Source of the DNA: Petrosia ficiformis
Taxonomy: Eukaryota; Porifera; Demospongiae; Haplosclerida; Petrosiidae
Direction of reading: 5' to 3'
Assembly: GCA_947044365.1 (NCBI GenBank)
Contig: OX345641.1
Span: forward strand, 3,137,460-3,201,459
DNA: 64,000 nucleotides
Below, piece after piece: positions 55,501 to 64,000 of the stretch. Both the position numbers and the translations under genes were made by a program. Position 1 is the stretch's first letter. Each line of letters opens with the position of its first letter. The notes beneath the pieces are model-generated. The model worked only from the letters and a program-made list of their open reading frames with translations. It searched no databases and was not told the DNA's origin.

Positions 55501-58500
55501 AATATTCTTCCTATAGTCTATGTAAAATTCTGATGTACTATGACATAACTATGTTCATGTATGTTGTTACAGTGTTGTTCAGACATCTGTGTTGTAGATA
55601 TACATTAGACATGTCAATACAGTATGATACATACCATATAAGAGTATAGACACAATTGAGTGCAGCTCAAATACTGTACTATACAGTACAGTACAGTACA
55701 GTACAGTACAGTACAGTACAGTGTAGTGCAGTACAGTACAGTACAGTATAGTACAGTACAGTACAGTATAGTACAGTACAGTACAGTACAGTACAGTACA
55801 GTACAGTACAGTACAGTACAGTACAGTACAGTACAGTACAGTACAGTACAGTATAGTACAGCATAGTCAATGTAGTGCATTACTATACAGTACAGTAATG
55901 GATACAGTACAGTACTGTACACTATACTACAGATAGTGCAGTACAGTGAAGTGCAGTACAGTACGGTACAGTACAGCACAGTATAGTATAGTGTAGTACA
56001 GTACAGTACAGTACAGTACAGTACAGTACAGTACAGTACAGTACAGTACAGTACAGCACAGTACAGTACAGTGTAGTACAGTACAGTACAGTACAGTAAA
56101 GTACAGTACAGTACAGTACAGTACAGTACAGTACAGTACAGCACAGTACAGTACAGCGTAGTACAGTACAGTACAGTACAGTACAGTATAGTACAGCATA
56201 GTCAATGTAGTGCATTACTATACAGTACAGTAATGGATACAGTACAGTACTGTACACTATACTACAGTATAGTACAGTACAGTGAAGTGCAGTACAGTAC
56301 GGTACAGTACAGCACAGTACAGTACAGTGTAGTACAGTACAGTACAGTACAGTACAGTACAGTACAGTACAGTACAGTACAGTACAGTACAGTACAGCAC
56401 AGTACAGTACAGCGTAGTACAGTACAGTACAGTACAGTACAGTATAGTACAGCATAGTCAATGTAGTGCATTACTATACAGTACAGTAATGGATACAGTA
56501 CAGTACTGTACACTATACTACAGATAGTGCAGTACAGTGAAGTGCAGTACAGTACGGTACAGTACAGCACAGTATAGTATAGTTTAGTACAGTACAGTAC
56601 AGTACAGTACAGTACAGTACAGTACAGTACAGTACAGTACAGTACAGTACAGCACAGTACAGTACAGTGTAGTACAGTACAGTACAGTACAGTAAAGTAC
56701 AGTACAGTACAGTACAGTACAGTACAGTACAGTACAGCACAGTACAGTACAGCGTAGTACAGTACAGTACAGTACAGTACAGTATAGTACAGCATAGTCA
56801 ATGTAGTGCATTACTATACAGTACAGTAATGGATACAGTACAGTACTGTACACTATACTACAGTATAGTACAGTACAGTGAAGTGCAGTACAGTACGATA
56901 CAGTACAGCACAGTACAGTACAGTGTAGTACAGTACAGTACAGTACAGTACAGTACAGTACAGTACAGTACAGTACAGTACAGTACAGTACAGTACAGCA
57001 CAGTACAGTACAGCGTAGTACAGTACAGTACAGTACAGTACAGTATAGTACAGCATAGTCAATGTAGTGCATTACTATACAGTACAGTAATGGATACAGT
57101 ACAGTACTGTACACTATACTACAGTATAGTACAGTACAGTGAAGTGCAGTACAGTACGGTACAGTACAGCACAGTATAGTATAGTGGATTACACTGTACA
57201 CTATAGTACAGTACAGTACAGCACAGTACAGTACAGTGAAGTGTAGTACTGTACAGTATAGTACACGTACAGTACAGTAGGGTGAACTACAGTACACTAC
57301 AGTACAGTGCAGTACAGTACAATACAGTATAGTATAGTATAGTATACAGTATAAAACAGTACTACTTTATATGTAATATAGTGTATAGTTTAATGTCATG
57401 AGGTTAATACATGATTATACTGTAACTCAATAATGAAGCAATGGATTGACATTTGACATACACAAAAAAGAATGAGAAGGATAATCATATGAAAATGGTA
57501 CAGGTAAAAAGATGGTTATTCATTTCAAACTAAAGTTATGAGCATTTATCTGAAAACAAGGTGAACGTGAATGACCTTTAGTAACAAGTATTACTGTTCT
57601 GCACTGTACTGTACTGTACTGTATCATACTGTACTATAATTTAACAGTAAATATGGAGTTACAGCTCTTTTGGTGCCTTTGATTACACTCATGCATAATA
57701 CTTCAAAGTACATTATAAATGCACTTGATACTCTAGGCACTTGATAAACTCTTCCTCTGACATATAGGCTGTGGACTAGCAGGGTACCTAGATATCGTGA
57801 TGCAAACATAACGATGACCAATGACACATGCAGATACCGGATTAACTGCATTCGATACAGAGCAATCTCCTAGAAACTGCTTTCATCCATTGATCACTTT
57901 TAAATTCACCCACACACATTATAAATCAGTTAAAACACCTGCTAACTTGAGATCTGGTCTCGACAATCATGAAGCACTCACTTCGCTTTTGCTATATGCT
58001 TTCCTCAGACACACCTATCTTGTTATGTACTGTACAATACAATACTACTATACAGTACTAAACTATAGATACTACATGTATATTGTACTACACTATACTG
58101 TACTACACTGGAATGTTATGTACTGTACAATACAGTACAGTATAGTACTACTATACAGTACTAAACTATAGATACTATATTGTACTACACTATACTGTAC
58201 TACACTGGAATGTTATGTACTGTACAATACAATACAGTACAGTACTACTATACTGTACTACACTACACTATACCTCATTATACTCCACTATACTGTACTA
58301 CACTTGAATGTAACGTACTGTACAGTAATGTACTATACTGTAAGTAATGTACTGTGTTGAAATGTGGTGTACTATGCTGTATTATTCTGTACTACAATAG
58401 TACATGTATTATGAAGAGATTGATCCATAATCTCTGAAGACAGATCAATGTGTATCATAATTCAATTGATAACCACCATATGGTGTATTCATAAAAGTAC

Positions 58501-61500
58501 TACTAAAATAATATTGAATGTAACACAACGATGAATATTCTTTTTTTGATGAACATGTACTTATAACTTGTTTAATAAACAGGTTTTAAGCAAATGTTTA
58601 CAACTATATGTGTAACATAATCAGGATGGCACTTTGGGGTGTGTAAAACTACTGAAGATACTGGTTATAGTAAATAACTCCTTTCATACAACGTCTTTGT
58701 CATGTGTATGTCTATTGTGTGTCTGTGTTTGTATTTCTCTGTATATCTGTCTGTATATCTATGTATATGCATGTGTGTGTCTGTGGTATATGTTTGTGTG
58801 TACATGTATGTCTGTATGTATGAGTATGCACATCTATGTGTATGTGTGTGTATGTCTCTGTATCTCTGTCTGTATATCCTATGTATATGCATGTGTGTCT
58901 GTGGTATATGTATGTGTGTACATGTATGTTTGTGTGTATGAGTATGTACATCTATGTGTCTGTGTGTGTCTGTGGTACATGTATATGTCTGTGTGTACAT
59001 GCATGTCGGTGTCACATCTATGTGTGTTTGTGTATGACAGACTGATAGAGATACACAGACATACATAACATAGACAAACACAGACACACACATGTATACA
59101 GATGTTCATAATCTACTGTTGTTATCTGTATTTCCTTGTTATAATTATAATAATAATAATAATACAGAAATACAGAATGTATATCATTTACAGGAATTAC
59201 TTTTAATGTATAGATGGGGATCACTGTAGTTGATTCATCAGTTGCTGGATTAGGAGGGTGTCCCTATGCACCAGGTGCTTCTGGTAATGTAGCGACAGAG
59301 GATGTTGTGTACATGTTAAACGGATTAGGGATACAAACTGTGAGTTTAGATTTTATCTATTTGATATACACATGTACAATAGTTCATTGTCATAGCTAAA
59401 CCCTGGCCACAGTCACAGGTAACCTTGATCTGAGCCTAGGTAGTTAGAAATATGTATTTATAATGTAACTAACAATTTGGGTGTGATGACAAAGCAGACA
59501 TAATTTATTCAATTGTCCAATCAATTTATTTGAAATACAATAAACTAGACGTTTTGATAGCTATTCAGCTATCTTCATCAGTGGAGCAATAATAAAACAA
59601 TATGTAATTCATCTACTTATATAGCAAAATGTCAAACACTATATGCATACATTATATGTGAGTCCAGTACAGAGGTTGTACCAAGTTTTGAGTTTCAGTA
59701 CAGAGGTTGTACCAACTTTATTTACGGACAAAGGTTGTCCGAGTTCTGATTTCAGCACAATGCTGGAATGCAAAGTGAGACCCTAGAGCCAGGGGAATCT
59801 TTATTACCAACTACTAAGTGACGTGTGGTAGCTGAGTGTTAGTGGACTTCACCACTCCATTAATAAATAATTAACAAGTCATGGACATTTCAGGAAATGG
59901 ATAGAGTAATTGGTATACACTGTAGTAATGTATCAATGAAGTATATTTTAACAGTACAGTGAATACAAATTGTGCAGTATGTATTGTGTCTATTGTAACT
60001 ATGAGGTCATTATTATCATAGCATTATATAGCCATAGTAACTGTTGTTTTAAATGTCATTTTATTGTTCACTATATAAATAGTAAGCCTGTTTGAGCCAC
60101 CTTCCTAAAATCCATCATCAAATAGTAAGCCTGTTTGAGCCACCTTCCTAAAATCCATCATCAAATAGTAAGCCTGTTTGAGCCATCTTCCTAAAATCCA
60201 TCATCAAATAGTAAGCCTGTTTGAGCCACCTTCCTAAAATCCATCATCAAATAGTAAGCCTGTTTGAGCCACCTTCCTATAATCCATCATCAAATAGTAA
60301 GCCTGTTTGAGCCACCTTCCTAAAATCCATCATCAAATAGTAAGCCTGTTTGAGCCACCTTCCTAAAATCCATCATCAAATAGTAAGCCTGTTTGAGCCA
60401 CCTTCCTAAAATCCATCACCAAATAGTAAGCATGTTTGAGCCACCTTTCTAAAATCCATCATCCATAGATTTGAAACTAGACTTCTGATTACTATAATCC
60501 TACACTCCTTTATCGTCAAGGGGGTACTAGTGGCCTGCTGGTTTAAGTGCTGGCTTGCAATCGAAAGGTTGCAGGTTCAAGCCCCACTGGATGCAGACTT
60601 TTTTCACCTATGAGTGTACTCTCAGCTCTACCCTCAAAATGAGGAGGTGTTCATCACCGCATCCTTTGGAGGCGGGGAGCTGGTTAATATTAGCAACTTG
60701 TGCTATTCTAGCTTCCTCCTTAAAAGCCACATTTGGTCAAAACACTTGTAGAAAAAAAGGGTTCAGTGGCTCAGATGGTAACAGCGAGTGCCTGCCTGAA
60801 TGCTTGGTTACCAGAAGTTCCTGGGCTCACTGAATTCCAATTCTCTCATGACTGCATATCATAATAATGTCTTGTATAATGCCTTATGCAATAAACCTTG
60901 GTTCAGTTTCAATTTACTGGACTTTCACCAAAATATTTCGAACAATGTCCATCATGACTGGCTGTTTCCACACCAATGCACTGGGCACCCTTAAGTCATT
61001 TTAACACAAATGATTTGGTAGCTTTGGTAACTAAATGTTTTTAGAATATTGGTATACCAAATACTGAAACCAATATTAAAAGTAACCATTATTATACTAA
61101 ACAAGATATATAGAGAAAAAAGTATCCCTGTGATTGCTTTGTTGTGTCCAGCATTCACCAATCATGGCTAACTTTATCATGCCTGAAACAGAACAGCCTA
61201 CTATAGTTATTATTTTGATTTTCTACTCTGTTTACCTTTTAAAGAACCTTGTAGAACTTCAGGAATATATTTCAAGTATAATAGCTAGCTATTAGTTCCA
61301 GTTTCAAGCAGCTTTCTTTCTTTCTTCCTGCTACATGGTCTGTAGAGCTTGAGTGTGCATTCTATTGCGTGCCATGCCAATTAATTGACTGAGCCCCCCT
61401 GAATGACTCAACTTCTTTAACTACGTATACAATGCATACTCACGTAAGTGACACAAGAAACTATATATATATATATATATAGTTCGAACGGGTACGAAAG

Positions 61501-61750
61501 CAATCATAAGGATGGCCCTACCGGCCATTAACATTACCCTAAAACTTCCATTACCACATCATTAATATTTAGCATGCATTTATAAATATAGATATGTCAA
61601 CCTTTCTCATTAGCTGATCATGATGCTAGTTTTCTTTCTTCTCAGGGCATTGATTTAGATGAGCTAGTAAAAGCTGGAAACTTTATATCGAACATTTTAG
61701 GAAGAAAACCTACTTCGAAAGTCAATCAAGCACTGTCTTCTCGATTATAA
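45802..61750 (+). CDS. HMGCL: 3-hydroxy-3-methylglutaryl-CoA lyase
   Basis: Eleven exons, 321 aa (human 325): 45802-45846, 45949-46032, 46750-46857, 48250-48345, 48805-48863, 49824-49913, 50918-50981, 52356-52428, 53761-53876, 59214-59339 and 61646-61750, with agreeing phases throughout. The enzyme splits HMG-CoA to acetyl-CoA and acetoacetate, the last step of leucine breakdown and of ketogenesis, on a TIM barrel with a divalent metal. Visible key residues are [11 protein letters not shown] with R36 and D37, [14 protein letters not shown] with metal ligands H228 and H230, the active-site loop GLGGCPYA with C261, plus N270 and E274 (all offset by 5 from human numbering). The first ~26 residues are basic and lack acids, as in a mitochondrial presequence. 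The last three residues are SRL, a type-1 peroxisomal signal variant (human CKL). Donors at 46033 (GTTTGA) and 48864 (GTTCGT) are weak. Confidence 0.95.
46858..47595. other. HMGCL intron 3, left part
   Basis: Mostly unique AT-rich sequence. A D3-like repeat (ttgccacgcccataattgat) lies at about 47417-47505. No exon is seen. Confidence 0.4.
47596..48160. mobile_element. hAT-type MITE with triplicated 3' end
   Basis: Terminal repeats are TAGTGTTGTACCTATA and its complement, flanked by the perfect 8-bp duplication ATTTAAAT (47588-47595 and 48161-48168). The right third consists of three tandem copies (period about 75 bp) of tatttaccaatatcttggta then taggcacctatacat, each ending in caacacta. The element is non-coding and lies in HMGCL intron 3. 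Confidence 0.88.
48346..48804. other. HMGCL intron 4
   Basis: No feature beyond the splice sites is recognised. Confidence 0.5.
49100..49165 (+). repeat. Family R1 5' fragment
   Basis: gtctgttcaaattcatgatg followed by acctcaaaattaggatgtgat matches the left end of R1 only. Confidence 0.5.
49465..49695. repeat. Dispersed repeat with direct duplication, plus TA microsatellite
   Basis: ccacactggtcagcactggtcgggaataa is followed by two copies of ccactcagatgaattaacca. The same sequence lies inverted at about 54650-54760. A (TA)n run occupies 49563-49592. Confidence 0.6.
50310..50560. mobile_element. Inverted pair of tRNA-derived SINEs
   Basis: On the minus strand, 50435-50371 reads ccagttgctcagatgataga then gcatctaactagaaggtcct and gggttcaaaccccagctgg: box A- and box B-like tRNA sequence lacking a full anticodon arm. 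On the plus strand 50483-50550 repeats gaaggtcctggattcaaatc and the tail acatgtgtctctctcatcat. The two form a hairpin. Not a functional tRNA. Confidence 0.72.
51917..52090. repeat. (TATAA)n pentanucleotide array
   Basis: About 34 near-perfect copies with three interruptions. Shorter outliers are at 52183-52205. It lies in HMGCL intron 7. Confidence 0.9.
52670..52870. repeat. acatgtacat / ttaattaaatatac repeats
   Basis: Imperfect tandem units combining tacatgtacataactattaa and ttaaatatacat in HMGCL intron 8. Confidence 0.7.
52962..53660 (+). repeat. About 335-345 bp tandem duplication carrying copies of the exon 9 acceptor
   Basis: Two long copies (from about 52963 and 53296) consist of (TCTCTGTCTGCC)-type pyrimidine repeats ending in ctctctcaggttccatatat, followed by gagatacataatacaatta. 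The same pattern, ctctctcaggttctatattt, is the true exon 9 boundary at 53760/53761. Each decoy also keeps a phase-compatible open frame starting [12 protein letters not shown]. Confidence 0.82.
54410..57352. repeat. (GTACA)n satellite with higher-order structure
   Basis: Pentanucleotide GTACA arrays carry regularly placed variants (gtgta, gcaca, gaagt). A marker segment with gcatagtcaatgtagtgcat and taatggatacagtacagtac recurs at about 55861, 56196, 56452, 56792 and 57053. Gaps alternate at about 335-340 and 256-261 bp, giving a composite unit of about 595 bp. Unique flanks (ctatgttcatgtatgttgtt, gttgttcaggacatctgtg) are repeated at about 54290, 55300 and 55550. It lies in HMGCL intron 9. Long Tyr-Cys-Thr-Val-Leu frames on both strands are artefacts. 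Confidence 0.92.
57364..57582. mobile_element. Family R1 copy (5'-truncated)
   Basis: Begins actttatatgtaatatagtg and ends ggtgaacgtgaatgacctt, abutting the satellite. Confidence 0.65.
58015..58410. repeat. Degenerate tactgtac repeats
   Basis: Three imperfect ~95-bp units containing gttatgtactgtacaataca, actactatacagtactaaac and tactacactggaatgtt. Confidence 0.65.
58695..59110. repeat. (TGTG)-rich microsatellite with about 170-bp duplication
   Basis: The segments from about 58735 and 58855 both contain ctctgtctgtatatc, tatgcatgtgtgtctgtggt and tgtgtgtacatgtatgt. An inverted short tail (acacagacatacataacata) follows at 59052. Confidence 0.65.
59400..60070. other. HMGCL intron 10, left part, with a possible retroelement remnant
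   Basis: The block aaactagacgttttgatagctattcagctatcttcatcagt (59545-59585) resembles the 3' ends of retroelements seen across animals, but I cannot name the class. Two copies of cagtacagaggttgtaccaa lie at about 59667 and 59697. No exon is seen. Confidence 0.3.
60078..60466 (+). repeat. 43-bp tandem repeat, nine copies
   Basis: Unit aaatagtaagcctgtttgag continuing ccaccttcctaaaatccatcatc, with strict 43-bp spacing (about 60081 to 60425) and only a few substitutions, mainly in the last copy. No spacers are present. Confidence 0.92.
60522..60840 (+). mobile_element. tRNA-derived SINE
   Basis: ctagtggcctgctggtttaa, agtgctggcttgcaatcgaa and ggttgcaggttcaagcccca give box A-like and box B-like (GGTTCAAGCCC) sequence. 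A non-tRNA body follows with a second tRNA-like stretch, cagtggctcagatggtaaca. It lacks a proper anticodon arm and acceptor pairing. Confidence 0.6.
60850..61010. repeat. Dispersed repeat family D1, copy 4
   Basis: gtttcaatttactggacttt and catgactggctgtttccaca match the family blocks at 32580-32775. Confidence 0.6.
61110..61490 (+). repeat. Dispersed repeat family D3, copy 2, followed by a TA microsatellite
   Basis: Shares tagagaaaaaag-atccct, ccaattaattgactgagccc and ttaactacgtatacaatgca with 28620-28805. (TA)n lies at 61464-61482. Confidence 0.6.
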
Positions 61751-61894
61751 TGTATTGTTTATGTTCATTCTAATCTTTCCTTGATCAAGTTGTATGGTTA
61801 ATTTAAATTTAGATACAGACTCTTCAGCGCTAGCTGTAAGGTTTAAGGGTGTGGTTATCCTAAAATACGCCCACGTTTGTTTGCTATTACGCAA

Positions 61895-63421
61895 ATGGCG
61901 AGTGAAAGTCCTGTTCCTTCTCCTTCTCCTATAGATTCTGGATCGTATTCTCCTCGTTCTAAAAGCCCAAATTTAAACACCTCTAGTCATCTGATATGTA
62001 GTAGAGGAAACCATTTACTCAAGAGTCCAAGGCTATTGCCCTGTCTACACCGCTTTTGTGACGCTTGTTTTACTAAGGAGGTGCTGGAATATTGCTACAG
62101 GGAGGTTTAGAAGAAAGTTGTGATTCGCATCATTCTCAACTACCATCAACAACAACCGAAGTCATAGTAGACTTTACCTGTCCAGTAGCTGGATGTGATG
62201 AACGTACGGTTATCCGCTGTATGCATGAGAATGGTCGTGTTACTTGTCCTCCTTCCAATTCATCTCTACAGAGTATGCTTGATTCCCACAATTTTGAAAG
62301 GAGATTAGTTGCTGGTGAAGAGCTTTGTGGTGACTGCCCAGAGAATAGCAGGCAAGTTGCTGTTGCCGCATGTATTGATGAAGATCGTTTTGATGTTCCT
62401 TTGTGTCGAGAATGTCTGCAGAGGGCCAGAGGCATAAGACAGCTACTAGTTCAAGTAACCACACAGTAATACACGTTGACGATTTGAAACAGAATGTTGG
62501 ATCTTTGTCTGCAAGTACTGAGCAAATACCAAAATCCTTGCATCACAGAGCACCTATTTGCCATCTTCATCCTGATCAACGTATTCGGATGTACTGTCCA
62601 GAGCATAATACAGTAGTGTGTTTGGATTGTGCTTGTACGGATTGTGTAGAGGGAGGTCACGAAGGATGTAGGGGAAAATTTAATGTAAATGCTGATGTTG
62701 CAAATCGTCATATACAAGAAGAGTTTGACCCAGAAGTGGAACATCTTAGTGTGCTTAACGAAGAGTTTGAGCGTGCAATAAACAATACAAATTCAGTAAA
62801 AGATAGACTTAGAGAGCGTAGTGACACAGTGCAGGGAGAGATTAATGATCGTTTTGAAGCATTGAAGGCACGTCTTGAACAAAAATAAAGTCATTACGTC
62901 ATCAATTCAAACACTACACAAGGGTTGAACCTCCTCCAGGTGGTTTGAACGAGGGTGAAGACTTGCAGCCACGTGAGCATCCAGATCGATTGATATACAA
63001 TGATAAAATTCATTATAATACTGATAATGTGAACATAGAGCAAGGCATGGGAACTGTGTTTAGCTCACCTTGCTTGAATAAATTTGAACCACTAGAGTCA
63101 AGGTCAAGTAGTACTATAATAAGGCTTGCATGCAGAGATATCTATGGCACGTACCTTATCGGAGAATTGCCTAACCTTCAAGTAAGTTTACTTCCTCACG
63201 TTACAGAAAATGATGAGCTGAGAGGATGTTCAAGAAAGGGTGTTTCCTGCTCGATAAAGCGTAATTCTAAATATGGAACTTATTATTTTAAATCTTCAAA
63301 TACTACACTGGGTCATTATAAGTTATATGTATCATATCCTCATCCACCTCCTTTCTTCAGTTATGAGACTGAAGGACAAGTCATTCCAATTGATTTTAAT
63401 GATGTTTTTATGAACACTTAA
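61895..63421 (+). pseudogene. TRIM-like gene with three frame breaks
   Basis: Read across three frames the order is: a degenerate RING (61895 on; SPRLLPCLHRFCDACF then DFTCPVAGCDE, the first Cys pair incomplete), B-box 1-like CGDCPENS...PLCRECLQRA, B-box 2 ICHLHPDQRIRMYCPEHNTV with a following C-x2-C and GGHEGC, a coiled coil (about 62700-62885) and a C-terminal filamin/beta-sandwich-like region ending GHYKLYVSYPHPPP. This is the TRIM arrangement of the TRIM2/3/56/71 type; such proteins are usually E3 ubiquitin ligases. Breaks fall near 62095, 62430-62460 and 62886. No ordinary intron explains them: removing 20 bp at 62078-62097 would restore frame but is too short for an intron. Pseudogene or sequence errors; the domains are otherwise intact. 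It sits 145 bp downstream of the HMGCL stop. Confidence 0.68.
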
Positions 63422-63808
63422 ATTAATTCAGTAATTGCTTAGTTGATTTCTTTTCTTCAGTTAAAAAAGTGATTTATAATAATTTTACAATATACCTTTA
63501 ATTTTAAATTAGAAATTATCCCTCATTCATGTGTGCTTTGTTAATGCCAGCATTAAATTAAAACTAGTATATATTGCACATGCCGATTGTCTCCTGCACT
63601 TCATTGCATACTTCATATTATTATGTATGCATTACAAACTTCATTGCATCATTCTAAATATTTATATTGATTTCACATGATGTATAGTAGCTATTAACTA
63701 AGTCGTGAACTACATTCGTCTAAGGAGTAGTACCCTCTCGAAAACGGCGCTGATTTTGAAAATCACGTGATTTAATTACTTCATTGTGGGTGTTGTTCAC
63801 AAAAGATT
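63422..63808. other. Intergenic spacer between TRIM-like genes
   Basis: AT-rich 3' flank then a GC-richer stretch (ctctcgaaaacggcgctgat, atcacgtgatt with a CACGTG E-box at 63762-63767) just before the next start codon, plausibly its promoter. Confidence 0.4.
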
Positions 63809-64000
63809 ATGGCTGATGATGAATATCAATCGCTCTCTTCTAGTCAGGATTCAACTGTTCAGCATCATTCTTCTCCCTCAAATACTCCTCCACTAGTAGT
63901 TGTGGATCCTCCACCTTGTGTGATCGTCCATCAACAAGGTGGATTTCATCTAGAAACGTTTCGCACACACTTGCTATGTCCTTCCTGCAAAGATTTGCTT
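63809..64000 (+). CDS. Start of a second TRIM-like gene (runs off the window)
   Basis: Sixty-four codons from ATG are open to the window edge. The N-terminus is Ser/Pro-rich (MADDEYQSLSSSQDSTVQHH), followed by THLLCPSCKDLL at the edge. The CPSC pair followed by a Leu-rich stretch is how a RING finger begins. The short Ser/Pro-rich leader before the RING recalls MASESPVPSPSPIDSGSYSP in the preceding TRIM-like copy, suggesting tandem paralogues. The family call depends on sequence beyond the window. Confidence 0.6.
   Translation, partial: MADDEYQSLSSSQDSTVQHHSSPSNTPPLVVVDPPPCVIVHQQGGFHLETFRTHLLCPSCKDLL

Noticed and set aside
55614..57297. Long Tyr-Cys-Thr-Val-Leu open frames on both strands
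   Set aside because: Products of the (GTACA)n satellite; overlapping open frames on both strands and no start context.
60078..60466. CRISPR-like regular repeats
   Set aside because: The 43-bp units are contiguous with no unique spacers, in an animal gene intron.
62078..62097. A 20-bp intron restoring the TRIM-like frame
   Set aside because: GT and AG are present and the frame would be restored, but 20 bp is below any plausible spliceosomal intron length, and two other breaks remain.

Overview
The window looks like animal nuclear DNA: AT-rich, intron-bearing, with GT-AG splice sites and a metazoan gene set (SLC17 transporter, PDCL3, RNF217-type RBR ligases, U11-48K, NKAIN, HMGCL, TRIM-like genes). 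Short introns mixed with very repeat-rich long ones, plus an innate-immunity-flavoured ubiquitin/CARD gene, suggest an early-branching animal such as a demosponge. That assignment is inference; the species cannot be proven from the window alone.

Left part (1-17.5 kb). The last exon of an SLC17 (sialin-like) transporter (1266-1463, +) is followed by repeats. Next comes the most unusual gene (4319-8145, -): about 14 head-to-tail ubiquitin units whose junctions lack the Gly-Gly needed for processing, with coding signal for a CARD-like death-fold domain spliced on at the C-terminus. A ubiquitin scrap lies upstream of it at about 9.35 kb. PDCL3 (9959-13099, -, four exons) and an intronless RNF217-type RBR ubiquitin ligase (13434-14726, +) share a 334-bp divergent promoter. 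A second intronless paralogue follows at 16174-17517 (+).

Middle (17.7-41 kb). A single minor-spliceosome gene, SNRNP48 (U11-48K), can be assembled from ten exons on the minus strand across about 18.8 kb (36512 to 17702). Its introns hold minisatellites, hAT-type MITEs, an isolated TMEM184-like exon and, in the same orientation, a near full-length U2 snRNA-like sequence with a changed branch-point-recognition segment. SNRNP48 starts only 107 bp from the divergent seven-exon NKAIN gene (36620-40956, +).

Right part (41.6-64 kb). An intronless GH38-like/DUF5054-type secreted protein gene (41665-43863, -) stands head-to-head with a broken inverted duplicate (44160-45440, +). The eleven-exon HMGCL gene (45802-61750, +) follows; it encodes mitochondrial/peroxisomal 3-hydroxy-3-methylglutaryl-CoA lyase. 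Its introns carry an hAT MITE with a triplicated end, a (TATAA)n array, duplicated copies of the exon 9 splice acceptor, a 3-kb (GTACA)n satellite with higher-order organisation, and a nine-copy 43-bp tandem repeat. The window ends with a frame-broken TRIM-like gene (61895-63421) and the start of another (63809 onward).

Themes: ubiquitin signalling recurs (uncleavable ubiquitin chain with CARD, two RBR ligases, TRIM-like genes), and minor-intron biology recurs (U11-48K with a U2 variant in its intron). Whether either clustering is functional is not shown by the sequence. All exon models were built by eye from splice consensus, phase compatibility and remembered family sequences; none was checked by alignment or RNA.
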